DNA of 64,000 nucleotides from contig JAMWET010003425.1 in NCBI GenBank assembly GCA_024036415.1, forward strand, positions 96,001-160,000. The letters run 5' to 3'. Each line of letters opens with the position of its first letter. The stretch's first letter is position 1. This DNA is from Prochilodus magdalenae (lineage: Eukaryota > Chordata > Actinopteri > Characiformes > Prochilodontidae). A program made the position numbers and the translations under genes. Shown piece by piece: positions 40,600 through 53,044 of this stretch. The notes under the pieces were generated by a model. The model did not search any database and was not told where the DNA came from. It saw only the letters and a program-made list of their open reading frames with translations.

Positions 40600-42540
40600 A
40601 CATAATGCTATTAATGGAACAGGGTTACATAAAATCTCTGTCCAGGCATGTCAAGAGAACAGGCTTCCAGGGACTGATGATGTAAACAAGCAGTTCCTTC
40701 AGAGACATGTTTCCCCCCCTGTTTGTTTTTATTGCCTTACTGTCTCTACATGGTGCAGTTACTAGCAGTTCAGCTGCAGTTCAGCTACAGCTCCACCCAT
40801 CAGGCGTCTTCATGAGTCATAGTGAACTCGAGCTGAATCCTTGTACCAATAACCCATTATTCACTAAATCCCGTTTATTAATAATGAATTTAATTCATGT
40901 TAGTTTGTAATTGGCAAGATTTCATACCTATGGGTTGTAGCTAGTGCTCAGTGAGGTCTAGTGTTTTGTTCTATAGGAAATACGATTTCATTTTTTAATA
41001 CAGGGTGTCTATTTGCACCTGGTTAAAAGTAGCACTGACTACATGGTACAGCTATTTGTTCACCAACAAACACAAGGGCAAACAGAAATGTGGATTTCCA
41101 CCAACAGTAGCCCTGCTTGAGCTGCCGTAAGGGTGCCAAAGTTTGATAGCTAGCTGTGTATTTACAATGGTGTTTCTGGTGAACTTCCATAGTTGTGTAA
41201 AAGACAGGTTTAAGTTAGCATAGCTAGCCACTGGCTATCCGGTTTGACACCACGGTGCACATAGTATATAGTGCTGCTTCACGCCCGGCTGCTAAAAGCA
41301 TCATGTTAATAGATCGCCAATGCTTTCAGATGAGTTAATTAAGTTTAAGTTTATCATAAGTCATTAAAAGTCTTTCTTTTGATAAAAGTTCATTTGCATC
41401 CCAAGACTTCATTTCTGGGTCCCATATCCATCAATTCTGATACCATAATAGGTATTTTATGTTTACCTTTTATGTTGCCAGATCTAGTTCCCTATTTTAG
41501 ATTATTATTAGAACCAAGAAAATCACAGGTAGATTCGGATCAGCTCCTAAATTCGGAATAGAGCCGATAGAATAGAGAACCTGACTTTGTTGCACGCTGG
41601 TCATGTCTACATGTAGACTGTATACTTTGCCGATTTGGTTCTAAATGACTCTTAATCCCAATTTTCCTTCACATAACATCTCAGAAAACCGCCTAAACAC
41701 CCACAAACACTCAGCAGTATTAAAAGAACTTTGTTTTCTTTAATCATTTAAAGCAGATGAGTCACTATATCTCATCGAAACATCACTCAGTTTCACTCCG
41801 TTACACACTTGATGAGTAAGCTCACTGAAAGGAGACAGTTTAAGCTCTCCTGTACTAATGGCAACAGAATGAATACAGGATGGCTTTCCTTTTGAGTCTT
41901 GGTTCCTCTCGTGGCTTTTTCCTCTTGCTCTGAGGGAGTTTTGCCTTGCCAATATCACTCTCTGGTTTCTCATCGTAGACTCTGACCCAGTTTTTTGCTT
42001 TGATGCTTTATGTTAGTTGTAAAAGGTGCTATATAAATAAACCTTGACTTGATTTCACTAAAGGAATTTGCCAAAAGACACATTATCAGCCAATGGCAGG
42101 CAACCAGAACAGTACACACCCTACTTACCAATCCAAGTAATTCAGCCATCTGTTTACGCAGGAGACATGAACTAGGTAACGATAGGTCGGGCCAAATTCT
42201 CGTTTTTTAAAGCGTATTTGACGATAGTACACAGTTCTTCTAGTTTAAACATGAGAAGAGGTTTAGCAGTCTCAAAGATCATACAGGCAAATAATGCAAC
42301 AATTCAGGAACGACATTTCTCAACATAACCCAGTACAACACTCAGGGATTTCATCATCTACGGTACATATCATTAAACAAATCTGAGAACCCGGAGAGAC
42401 CTCTGTATGTATTGTAAGGGCCAAGCAGAAAACCAACACTGGATGGCAGTGAAACCATCACTTGTGAACATGCGCCACAAGTTATAACTCTACAATGCAA
42501 AAAATAGATCCCCAAAAAACACTGCCCTGCCTTCTTTGGG
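40600..42540. other. Intergenic DNA, mostly unrecognised
   Basis: No gene is seen. A LINE-like tail ('ggtgctatataaataaacct') ends near 42055. Confidence 0.4.
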
Positions 42541-42556
42541 CCAGACCAATAGAATA

Positions 42557-42618
42557 AATACATACATACATACATACATACATACATACATACATACATA
42601 CATACATACATACATACA
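42557..42618. repeat. (CATA)n microsatellite
   Basis: About 15 tandem CATA units. Confidence 0.95.
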
Positions 42619-43084
42619 ATGCATGAAGAGGACCAATGGATTCAATAACATTTCACTGACACTGATCTTTCAGTTCTTTTGGTTGTTTCAACTCAGTATC
42701 AGAGCAGTGTGTAAATCAGTTACCCGGCTTACTCAGACAACTCTCTCTCTCCCACTCAGTAAAGCATTAACACCTTTAAGCCCTTCCTGGGAGAGAACAC
42801 AGCCATCACATTCCTAGAACTCCAATCAAGTCATTTTCACAGCCGCAGAGAGGATTCTGGCAATGGGCTTATCCCGTGCAGAGTTTGGAAGTCATTTCAT
42901 TACAGTTCCATCACAAATCACGAGCTACTTCTATCAGACTATACCAGCATTATTGATTATATCCTGTAACAAGTAATCTCACTACTCATCCCTCTAGTTC
43001 CGATTCCCTAGAACCCAAACACATGTACTGCCTGAATAAACCCAAAAGCCCCTCACAGTAAACAGGCCCATCAGTGGCTGTATC

Positions 43085-43470
43085 TGAACTAGATAGATAC
43101 TTTATTGATCCCGGAAGGGAAAATCAAGGCATCCAGTAGCAGATATACAAGATACACAGAAGTAACAGAGAAACACAAGATAGAGTGATAAATAAAGACA
43201 AAGATACACTATAAAGTATGAAAGTATAAAAATAGAGTCCTTAGTGTCTGTGTAGTGAGGTAGTGGTATACCATTTGCTGTGCCAATTGGGAGGATGACT
43301 GACATGCTTCAGCCATACTGACAGTGCAATTGAAAAGATGGCTGAATGCTATCTGAATGCTTAATGACAGAAAGGAGCGGCTGAGGCTGATGCATGTTAC
43401 TGTGAATGGATGATTGCTGGATGAGTTTACAGAGCTTCCTGTGCTCATGCTGCGCTGCTTACATTCTCAA
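43085..43470 (-). repeat. LINE-type interspersed repeat
   Basis: It starts with 'agatagatactttattgatc' and 'ccggaagggaaaa', the typical reverse complement of a fish LINE 3' terminus, and continues through 'aagtataaaaatagagtcct'. No intact reading frame is present. Confidence 0.5.
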
Positions 43471-43521
43471 CTAGACTCATGGAGTCACATATGAAGACTC
43501 ATTTAACCAATCAGAGAGATA

Positions 43522-44371
43522 CACTACATTGCCATAGCATTCACTCCCCCATCCAAATCACTGAATTTAGGTGTTCCAGTCACTTCCATGGCCACAGGTG
43601 TATGAATCCAACACCTAGGCTCCTATACACATCAGTGAGAGAATGGGTCACTCTCAGAAGCTCAGTGAATTCCAGTGTGGTACCGTGATAGGATGCTCCA
43701 CCTGTCCTCTCCTGAAATTTCCTCCCTACTAAATATTCCACAGTCCACTGTCAGTGACAGCACCTCAGCCATGAAGTGGTAGACCACGTATATATACACT
43801 TGTCTGCACCCTGACGAGTGAAGTTTGGTGAAGGGGGGTGGGGGGTTAGTGTTCAGGAGTTCGGCTCCACCCCCTTAGTTCCAGTGAGAGGAACTCTTAG
43901 TGCTTCAGCAGACCAAGAGACTCTGGACCATTCCATGCTCTTAACTTTGTGGGACAGTTTGGGGACGGCCCCTTCCTGTTCCAACATGACTGCACACCAG
44001 TGCACAGAGCAAGCTCCATAAAGACATGGGTGAGCGAGTCTGGTGTGGAGGAACTGGACTGGCCTGGACACAGAGTCCTGACCTCCACCCGATAGAACAC
44101 CTTCGGGATGAATTAGAGTGGAGACTGAGAGCCAGGCCTTCTCGTTCAACATTAGGGTCTGACCTCACAAGTGCGCTTCTGGAAGAATGGTCAAACATTC
44201 CCGTTATCACATTCCTAAACCTTGTGGAAAGCCTTCCCAGAAGAGCTGGAGCAGTTATGGCTGTAAAGGGTGGGCCAACATCAGATTAAACCCTATGGGT
44301 TAAGACTGGGATGTCACTCAAGTTCATAAGCGTGTGAAGGCAGGTGAGTGAATACTTTTGGCAGTATGGTG
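43522..44371 (+). mobile_element. Tc1-like transposon, deleted copy
   Basis: Terminal inverted repeats CACTACATTGCCA and (complement) CACCATACTGCCA are flanked by TA, the Tc1 target. Near 43975-44130 broken frames give the C-terminal part of a Tc1 transposase (LFQHDCTPVH, then VEELDWPGHRV and, in another frame, SPDLHPIEHLRDELEWRLRA). At 850 bp it is shorter than complete Tc1 elements and has lost most of the N-terminal DNA-binding region. It is inactive. Confidence 0.8.
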
Positions 44372-44374
44372 TAT

Positions 44375-45000
44375 TACTGAAATGCACTGCATGGAACTGT
44401 ATGAAGTCAGGGCCTGTGATGTACAAGAGCATTTGAATTTGCTCGAACTATGAAGTAGTAGCACTCTAACACGGTCATTTGTACCATGTATGGCCCAACA
44501 CACATGGCAGCCAGCAACTGTTCAGGGCTACGCTTCTTATCACCACAACATCACAGCTCTCTTGAGAGAGTTCCCTGTGTTGCTTCCCCCACCGTTTAAG
44601 AGTCATCTTCGTGATAAGACACTTTCGGGAAGCCCAGTTTAGGTTTGTTTATTTCCCAGAACTAACTGTTACACAACTAAGTCCGTCACATCAAGCTTTC
44701 AGAGAACGATGGCGTCTGTCTGACACACTTCTCTTGCTATGAGGCTACAGCCTGCGGCAGGGCTGAGTCATACCGCCTGGGATGCTAACCGTACACCCAG
44801 GAATGTAAACAAAGAGACCGGCACAGGTAGAATATGGAGTTTCAATGTAAACATTAGTCTGGATATAGAATATTAATCTGGATGAACTGAAATGCAGCCT
44901 TGAAAGCTCAAACAGTCATTCAAGCAGTGGATCTCTGGCCTGGAAAATTTTTCCAGCTGCCCATCATCAGAAAAAGAGCCCCATTTCAGGTAAGGTCCAC
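44375..45000. other. Intergenic DNA, nothing recognised
   Basis: No gene or named repeat is supported. Confidence 0.4.
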
Positions 45001-45016
45001 TACCTATGCCCAGACC

Positions 45017-45269
45017 TGTCACACCATGCCCTGTCCTGTTCATGTTTGTCTGTTTTATCTGGCTTCCTGTTTCTGTCTTGCCATGTCCATGTGCCTCTGT
45101 TTTGGTCTTTTGCTCCTCCCGTCTCTGCCCTCTTGTCAGGCTCCTCACCTGTTTCTGGCTCCACCCCTTCCCAGGTGTTGGTTTTGGTCATCATCTTTTG
45201 TTTTATCTTGTTTGTTAGTCATTAAACCTGCGTTTGCATCCCGTCTCCACATCCTGTCTCCATGTGACA
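45017..45269 (+). mobile_element. Solo LTR-like element, relative of 10963-11321
   Basis: It begins TGTCACACCATG, ends CATGTGACA, and matches the reverse complement of 10963-11321 in sequence and layout, including a 'ccacccc-ttcccaggtgttgg' block. No clean target duplication is seen. No coding region is present. Confidence 0.5.
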
Positions 45270-45509
45270 CCACCTCCCCAACCGACAGCCAGCAAGCAAG
45301 AAGCATAATCTAGAGACTGAGCCCCAAAGCCAGAGGAAAGGCCTGTTCTTAGCCTATGATGTATTGCTTCTAAATGTGTTGTATATATTAAAATCATATA
45401 TTTAATACATTAAAATAAGTAATGAATAAAGTCTCTTTGGACTCTGTGTAGTCTTATTGATACATCATGCATGCCTTCATACTGTACCTGTTACCATTTT
45501 ATAGATACG

Positions 45510-46155
45510 GATGCTGTCACGCTGCGGTTGGGGGTGTGAACCCAAGCGCAAGGCACTTCCTGGATGTGGATGCACGTGAAACTGTGTGTGAGAATTAAAC
45601 TGTTTTGCTGGACTGTGAGGTTTAGGCGGGAATCGAACCCCCGACCTTCGGAGCGGTAACCCCACGTGTCACCGCTACGCGGCAGCACACGTGAGGCCAG
45701 TCAGGATGGGGTTTAGTGAGTGAGAGGGAGAAACGGCGGGAAGAGGCAAACAAAGGAGACGCCCGGAGGACGTACTCGAACTAAAGGAAACACTTATACA
45801 GCAACAGAAATAAACAGGAGAGGGTTTAACAGAAAGGGGAATTATAGTTCACTGCGTGCAGAGTGACACGCTGTCTACTCTGGCGGCAGTTTAAGTATTT
45901 TTTTTTTTTTTTTTTTTTTTTAAGCACTTTTTGCTTTGCTTTCTCTTTGTACCGTACCGGCTACCCCTCTACAAAGGTGCAGCAGAGGTGGTTGTGTGGT
46001 GGGGGCTTATATGGGTGACGCCTCAGGTGCTGCTTGTTGGCTTAATCAGCCCGGGGCATTCTGGGGTTTGGAGTTCCGGGCTGTAGTTCCCCCAGAACGG
46101 TGCCGCTGCTGCCGCCCCCTGCTGGCTGCAGGCGGTACAGCCCGGACCCTTACAG
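45510..46155. mobile_element. Unclassified element with an antisense tRNA-like module
   Basis: Between 45605 and 45690 the minus strand shows a tRNA-like order: a box-A-like TAGCGGTGACACG, then box B GGGTTCGATTCCCGC. The surroundings (the 'ggcgggaa-aggcaaac' block, 'aacaggag', 'taccggctacccctcta' and an end near 'cccttaca') resemble the region at 50575-51195 in the same order. A T-run fills 45899-45922. It is probably a non-autonomous retroelement. Class uncertain. Confidence 0.4.
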
Positions 46156-46475
46156 ACGCACATTACAAGGAACATTGAGTAGGGTCTGGTGGGGTCCCTC
46201 CAACCAACCAACGTTCATCACCTCATAGGGATCATAAATCATCTGACACCAACAAAAGTATTGAAAAATGTATATTGTTTTTATTTAAAAAAAAGAGATT
46301 TCATTACTATTTTTAAAAAAATATAATAAACGAAGCTGGCCTGTTTACACTTGCTCACCGTCCAGATAAAGACTGCGCTGCCTTCCAAACTAGTGTTTAG
46401 TTTACTCGTCAGTATAATAAAATCAGAGTGCTCTTAATCTAGGGCTCCTAAATGTGTAGCTGGCTAAAATAATTA

Positions 46476-46990
46476 AAGGTGCAGTAAGTGATTTTAATCC
46501 AAAATGCCATTTTTGGTGAATTCAGTGAACTTTTCCTCATGGCCTACTAGCTTTCCATTCTGAAAATAAACCCACTGCTTGTACACAGCCATGACCGTGT
46601 ATAGAGGGAGCAACCGAGCCCCATCACACTATTCCAGCCAATCACCAACAAAATACAACAAGCATGTGCTTGTGCACAGAACAGGAGCGGAGGCACGTGC
46701 TATGTGGAGAGACCTCTGGGAGCTTTGAGAGCACCAGTCTAACATTACCTCCATTACTTGCTGTGTCATTGTTCGCTCTAATGTTGTATCAAAGTGTTTG
46801 GCTTGGTCTAAATGGTACCAAACACCTAAAGAACAGGTTTGCTAGCCCTGTGTCGTTTACCCTGACGATGCACAACCATGAATTTTAAGGGTGGGGCCTT
46901 CTGATGGAGCACTGGTGGAAGGGATGTATTTGTTTGGCAGTCCCAACATCAACACTCGTTCTCCAGAACTGCTGACTGCACCTTTAATTG
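46476..46990. mobile_element. piggyBac-like MITE
   Basis: The ends are TTAAAGGTGCAGTAAG and (at the right) CTGACTGCACCTTTAA, inverted repeats that include the TTAA target expected of piggyBac elements. The interior has no transposase. Confidence 0.6.
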
Positions 46991-47388
46991 GCTCCTTTAT
47001 TGTCAGTCATCACATAGCATAACAGGCTAATAGCATAACATTTTCAGAACAGCCGACTCTCAGTAGCATCATCATTGTGTTCTACATTCATGGCGGCACA
47101 TGTGTTGAAATGAGGCAGTTGGAGGTGTACTGAAACGTACCTCCTCCTCCCAGCACACATGCCTCAGCATGCGTCACAGTGGAATCATCAGCAGATGAAG
47201 CAACACCATGCAGGTGTGTTGGAGTGAAACACGAGGAGGAACAGAAGCTTCCCGAATCAGTGAATTCCCGGCTCAGCTCGTGTGTGCAGCTGTGCAGAGT
47301 GTGAGAGGCAGGTGAACGGTGTGCAGCTCTGGGAAGCGCCAATAACAGCTCCATTTATTCCTGGAGGCTTCACTGAACATTCGTTCTA

Positions 47389-47688
47389 ATGGATTCAGCC
47401 ACAGGAACTAAAACGCTGCGAGGTATGTTACTTTGTCTCCTTTCAGCTGCCAAATGATCTGACCGTCCCAGCAACCCACACGTCCCAGTCCTTAGCTTAC
47501 CTACCTTCACGTTTAGCTTTAGCCATTCCTTCATTGTCATGCTTTTCCTCAGTACTTCCTGGATTCCTATCACTGAGTTTCGGCTAATGTACTGATAGGT
47601 GAGGCTTCTGTAAAGCTGGTTTCACCTTTGCATGCTTGGCAATAGATATAATAATAATAATGATAATAATAATGATGATGATGATGAT

Positions 47689-47784
<96 letters not shown>

Positions 47785-49346
47785 GATATAATAATAATAA
47801 ATAAGCACCACTATGAGTGGGATGGAAGTAAACTGCTAGAAAGTCTAATGGTGTGCAATAAAAGTATAGTGGCTATGTAAAGTATACTGCCGGGATCATT
47901 ACCATGGAGAGTCTATACACAATAATTAAAACATAAATCATAAATAATATGCAGGTGAACAGTGCAGCTGTGTATTTCCACATTCACAAGTCATCTAAAA
48001 CCGTCCAATCAGAGAGTCAGTAAAGGATGGAATAGTTCAGGAAGGTCGAGGGAAGTGTTTATAATGCTTAAGGCCAGGAGATGGCCAGGAATGCCTTTTA
48101 TTTGAACCGGGTGGCTCTTTCAAAATGATTCTACATGCCTGTATATCATTACTGTTCATGTAGTTCTGTGTAACACCTGTTTTGTCTCTCTGCCCACTCA
48201 GACATTCCAGGCCCCTGGATGTTTTACGGGTTTTATGTAGTGGCGGAGAACACGGAGGGTGTGAACGTGATCCATGCTTCCACACATGCTCTCAAATCCA
48301 ATGTCACCACAGTCTTCCTCCCTGTGGTCTACATCATCGTCTTCATTGTGGGGTTGCCCACCAACGCTGTGGCCATCTGGGTCTTCCTCTTCAGGACGAA
48401 GAAGAAGCATCCAGCCTCCATCCTCATGGCCAATCTAGCACTGTCTGACCTGCTCTTCATCGTGTGGCTCCCACTGAAGATCGCCTACCACCTCAACGGC
48501 AATAACTGGATCTTCGGGGAGCCGCTGTGTAAGGTGCTAGTGGGGTTCTTCTATGGGAACATGTACTGCTCCACCATCTTCATAGCATGCATCAGTGTGC
48601 AGCGCTACTGGGGGATTGCACACCTGCTTTCTCATAAGCTCAATACTCGGGTAACAGCCTGTGTCTGTGTTGGGGTGTGGGTTGTAGTCTGGCTCATCAC
48701 CGTACCACTCTACCTGTATGAGCAGACTGTTAAAGTCCTCAATCTCAACATAACCACCTGCCATGACGTCACTCGCCCCAGCCAGTCACACATCCCTGTT
48801 GGATATTTCCTGACCATGAGCATTGTGGGATATGTAGTTCCCAGTGTGGTCTGTATAGTGGCATACCTGCTGACCTTCTGCTCTCTCAGGAGCTCCATAA
48901 CGGATTCCAGCAGCAATAAGAAGAAGAGGAGGGCTGTGATCCTCATGGTCACCGTATTGGTGATGTTCCTGGTGTGCTTCACTCCCAGCAACATCATGCT
49001 GGTGGTGCATTACTCTCTGGTGGATGCTAATGTTCCGAGGAACGGCTACGGGTTCTACATCATCACACTGTGCTTGTCCAGCTTAAACAGCTGCCTGGAC
49101 CCGTTTGTGTATTACTTCATCTCGGAGGAGTTTCGGGATCACGTGAGGAACACGCTGAGGTGCCGTAGTGAATGTACAGTCAAACGGATGAAGGTTTCCT
49201 TCAGCGCTCTGAAATTCTCCAAGAAGAGTAACACTAACTCCACCCACACTCAGAGCACAACCTACACCTCTAACTCCACCGACACTAAGAGCAGAACCTC
49301 TGACACACACAGGGTGGTACCTGCTAAGATCATGTCCAGCATATAA
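47389..49346 (+). CDS. f2rl1-like: PAR2-like G-protein-coupled receptor, gene D (cleavage Arg replaced by Tyr)
   Basis: Exon 2 (48202-49346) is secure: the acceptor cccactcag/ac is followed by an open frame in phase 1 through to the stop. It encodes IPGPWMFY-GFYVVAENTEGV, then a full PAR2-like core (GLPTNAVAIW, QRYWGIAH, ITTCHDV, CFTPSN, DPFVYYF) and a Ser/Thr-rich tail with THTQSTTYTSNST. Aligned with gene C, the residue before GF is Tyr and not Arg, and exon 2 has no Arg or Lys upstream of GF, so a trypsin- or thrombin-type cut there is not expected. Exon 1 is uncertain. The best candidate is 47389-47422 (MDSATGTKTLR, donor gcgag/gtatgt, phase 1), which fits the frame but has no signal peptide. 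With it the protein is 392 residues. The true first exon might lie further upstream. DNA from TM2 to TM3 is almost identical to genes A and B, while ECL2 onward resembles gene C. Confidence 0.75.
47648..47805. repeat. (AAT)n/(ATT)n palindromic microsatellite
   Basis: A long AAT array switches to ATT at about 47751, forming a potential large hairpin. It lies in the proposed intron of gene D. Confidence 0.95.
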
Positions 49347-50570
49347 TGAACTTGAACACCTACACATCCGACTCCACCCACACTCTGGAACCTGCACCTC
49401 TGGCTCACACGTACCTGCTCATGTCCAGCATGTAATGAAGCTGGTCCACTATGCAAAAACTTTATGCAGTATCATAATTACTGTACATATGGTACATCTA
49501 CATTATGCTGAACTGAGCTGTTTCCTTTTGTACATATATATTTACATTATGCTGCGTTGAGTTTGTTAGTGTTCCTATACGGTGAGCTGAACTGAACAGA
49601 GCTGTGCAGGACTCCACTGAGAAAGACTGAGTCTATAGCTGAAACAGATCCCTGCACCCTGTAGTGTACCTGATCAGTATCATACTATAGAGGAGCGAGG
49701 GAGCTGGTGCAGTGTAAGGTGAACTCATGATGTCCCTGTGTCCATAAACCAGCCTTTATTTTAATTATTATTTAATTAATTAACCATTTCAGTCTTTTAG
49801 TAATCCAAACTTTACAATCAGCACTCAGTACAGTATGTGTGTTCCTCTGTGTGTTTTGGGTCTTGGAATAATCTTAATCCTTCACTGCTGGTTCTGTAGG
49901 AATAATGAACTGCACATTCTACTGATGTAGTGATCCACAGTGTTCAGTATCACACTGTCCGTAATGTAGTGTCCTCAGAATCTCTCTGGAATTCCATTTA
50001 ACAATTCCAGTACTAAAAGACCATTTTCCAGTTAAATTTATTAATGTTTTTTATTAATTTATTTATGTGTATTTTTTAAACCAAGTGTAGCAAAAATCTA
50101 CATATTAAAACTAATCTATACAGTCTCAGTAATAAAGTAACAGAGGTGACGGTGTAATTTCACCATTATGTTTCAGATTGTATTCAGTTTAAAGGTGTGT
50201 TCTTATTGGTCAGACCCCTGATGTACAGCAGGGGGCAGTCATGCCTCTATAGTGGTGCTTCTCCATAAACCTTTAATGAGGCGTCACAGCAGAGCTCTAC
50301 ATACAGAACCCGCTCTCAGCTCTGCTGATGTGGAGCTGCGTGTTCAGTCCTGAGTAATTACGTATGAGTTTAATATGTACTACTGAACAAAGTGTTCGAT
50401 AGTAATGTACATTCCAATTTATATTATTTTCATTTTAATGTAAATTTGCCATATGGATCTTTTTGGACTAGACTGGGTCATTTGTGTGTCATATAACTTT
50501 AATATTCTTTCTCAATAAAAAAATATATTTTTGCATTATTCTCATATGCACATAAACAGCATCACAGTAT
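49347..50570 (+). other. Gene D 3' region
   Basis: Just after the stop, 'cctgctcatgtccagcatgtaatga' type sequence repeats the end of the coding region, so the tail has been locally duplicated. AATAAA motifs near 50130 and 50514 are possible polyadenylation signals. No further gene is seen. Confidence 0.4.
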
Positions 50571-50574
50571 GGCA

Positions 50575-51195
50575 CTGTGGGGGCGGGCGTGCGGGGGACA
50601 AATCAGCCCTATACTGTATATATGGTTGTGGTTTTCTTTTAGGGTTATCGTTATGGGTGAGGCTCTCTCTCTCTCTCTTTTAGAATTGTGGAGAGAGGAT
50701 GGTGGGGGATAAGCTTGGGCACAGTGGGGATCGAACCCCTGACGCGTGAGAGACCTGTGGTCTAGCACTGCGCCACCCGAGAGCACAGGCAACAAGTGGA
50801 ACTGCACCCTTACAACAAGGATGCAAAATAAAGGCGGGAAAATGGCAAACAAATAAGACACCACGTGGGTGTGGCTCAAACAAAGGATGGTTTTCATAAA
50901 ACAGAAAATAAACAATTCTCTTCGTATCTTTACTCCTTTACTGTTTGGTCTCGTATTTTTACCCACGCCCAGAAATAAATGAATGATCTTGTTTCCTCTT
51001 TCTTTGAAGCTTCACTCAGCTTGGGAGTGCTAGCTTGCTAGCCTTTTCTTCTGGCTTGCTTGGCTTTACCATACCCGTCACCCCTCTATATGGTGTGACA
51101 AGGAGTGCCGCTTGGCATGGTCTTAATCAGAGCAACGGGTAGGCGCCTCCAATCATTTTTGATTGCCCCGGGAGCCTTTTGGCCTGCATGCCCCC
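50575..51195. mobile_element. Unclassified element with an antisense tRNA-like module, second copy
   Basis: At about 50715-50785 the minus strand reads GGGTGGCGCAGTGCTAGACC (box A) and then GGGGTTCGATCCCC (box B), a good tRNA-like head. Flanking blocks match the element at 45510-46155. The tRNA-like part lacks a convincing acceptor stem, so a SINE-like origin is favoured over a functional tRNA gene. Confidence 0.45.
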
Positions 51196-51199
51196 TTAC

Positions 51200-52950
51200 A
51201 AACAGTTTGTGTATTGATGCGTAAGTACAGAATACAATAACTAATAATAAGTAAGATAACAAAGAGGTGATATAAAGATAGAAACAGGAAGTTCTGCTGA
51301 AACTGTACTGGCTCCAGAGTTCAGTGTCAAGAAAATCATTTACAGAGAGGAGAAGTCTCTAACACTGGCAGTCTCTCGTTTCCTCTGTTGTTTATACTGT
51401 AGTAAATCTGCTAAGAGATAAACTCATGTATTTAACTTGGTCAGATTTGATCTGCTGAAGATAAGGAAGACTCGTAAGGAAGTTTACATGCGTGGAAGTT
51501 AAAGTGCACGTACAAGGACGTTCTTGTGCAGTATAGAGTTTAATACTGCTGTCTCTCTTTCCAGCCGGCATGGTGTTGAGTCACGTGGTGTTTGTGTGAT
51601 GGGGAGATACTGCTGCGCCGCTGGTGGAGAGCCCTGCGTCCTGGCTGTACGCCCTGCAGCTTGGACTGAGCTGTTAGGCTATGAAGCCCCTGTGAGGAGT
51701 CACTAGAGCTATAGAGTTTCAGGATTGAACCACGTGTCTCAGTGAGCCCTCTGGTTTATCGGTAGTTAGAGTGAGTGTTAAATCTGTTACTGCAGCTGCT
51801 TTCTTCTTTTAGTTGGAGTTTATTTATAGGTGGTGTTTGAAGCTGCAGTCTTACTTGCTTCACTAACTGCTGGAACCCGTAGAGTTTAATGGGGGATTTG
51901 AGTTTCCTTCTTCCATTGGGGTCTGTGTTGCCCTGGTTCAGGTTCTTTTGGTGTGACTGTGGGCCAAGCTGTAGTTAATACTGCCCTGTACATCCTGTAT
52001 AAGGCCAGGTGTACCTTCATATTTAAATTAGGTCTTTTTCTTTTTTCTTTTTTGTGTGGTTTTTATTTATTTATTTATTTTTTTAATAAAGTTTTATTTT
52101 GTATTTTATGATTTAAGTTGAATTTCTCATCACCCAGATTAAAAGAACTTGGTGTCTTTTGGAAATTGATTTCATTTGTAATGGTTTATCAGAGTTAACT
52201 ATAATCTTAGGTGGCATAGTTGGTTACAGATTCTCTTTGTGACCTGACCGGCGTCATAACTGTCGAGATATTGAAAATGAGAGGGGCCGTTTCAGAACCA
52301 GCTTAAATCAAAAGCACTGACACCCTTATTTACAGATCATTTTCAAATAACTTGCCTCACTTTAGCTGTGATTGTGTCTTGTGCATATGTCAACGACGGA
52401 GCAGCCAAGTACATAGGTCATTCATTGTCACTGTAACTCAGTGTATTTTGTTTTTTTTTGTTGACCTGTTGCTCGAGCTGAATTAATTCTAACTTTGAAT
52501 GCAGCAAACAAACATGTTTTAAAGTTAATCACTAAATATTTACTGTGTTGATTGTAAGAATGCAGTTTTGTGTAATGTATCTTATTCTTGTGGATACTTA
52601 AATCAGGAAAATCTGATGTCACATATTTCAGTACATAATACAGTAGATCTACTCTGCTTTGTGATGATAAAACATGCTTCATCACCTTTAATGGCACAAT
52701 GCACAAGAACAAACCAGCGTAGGGTTCAGAGAGGGAAGTAGGGGTGCCTTCAAAGCAGGAAACCACTTTAGAATTTCAAGTGTGAAGAGAAAACAAAAGT
52801 AAAAGAGTGAAAAGCCACGCAGTTTTCACCCCTGACATGCGACCGCTATGACATTTTCAGGTTATGAATTTCAGGTTATTCCAGATTTTCCATGATCTGT
52901 TACAGTAACCCAGAGATAGAATAGGAAACGGTATTCTCCTTCGATTTCAG
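51200..52950. other. Intergenic DNA, nothing recognised
   Basis: Short open frames with no domain resemblance. An AT-rich tract lies at about 52060-52095. Confidence 0.4.
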
Positions 52951-52954
52951 CATC

Positions 52955-53044
52955 TGCAGCTCATTTGTTCAGAACCTACAGAACCGTTAGAGCACGTTTG
53001 ATCCACACAGAACAGGAAGTCATGCAGAGACGACAGGAGAAAAG
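52955..53044 (+). other. Possible 5' untranslated exon of the NLR gene
   Basis: The stretch ending 'gacaggagaaaag/gtaaga' has a strong donor and would splice to the acceptor at 57550 ('ctgttccag/atgagc'), which also precedes untranslated sequence. The link rests only on splice-site quality and position. Confidence 0.2.

Noticed and set aside
50715..50790. Functional tRNA gene on the minus strand
   Set aside because: Box A and B are good, but no convincing acceptor stem or anticodon arm was seen, and a related copy lies at 45.6 kb in a repeat context.
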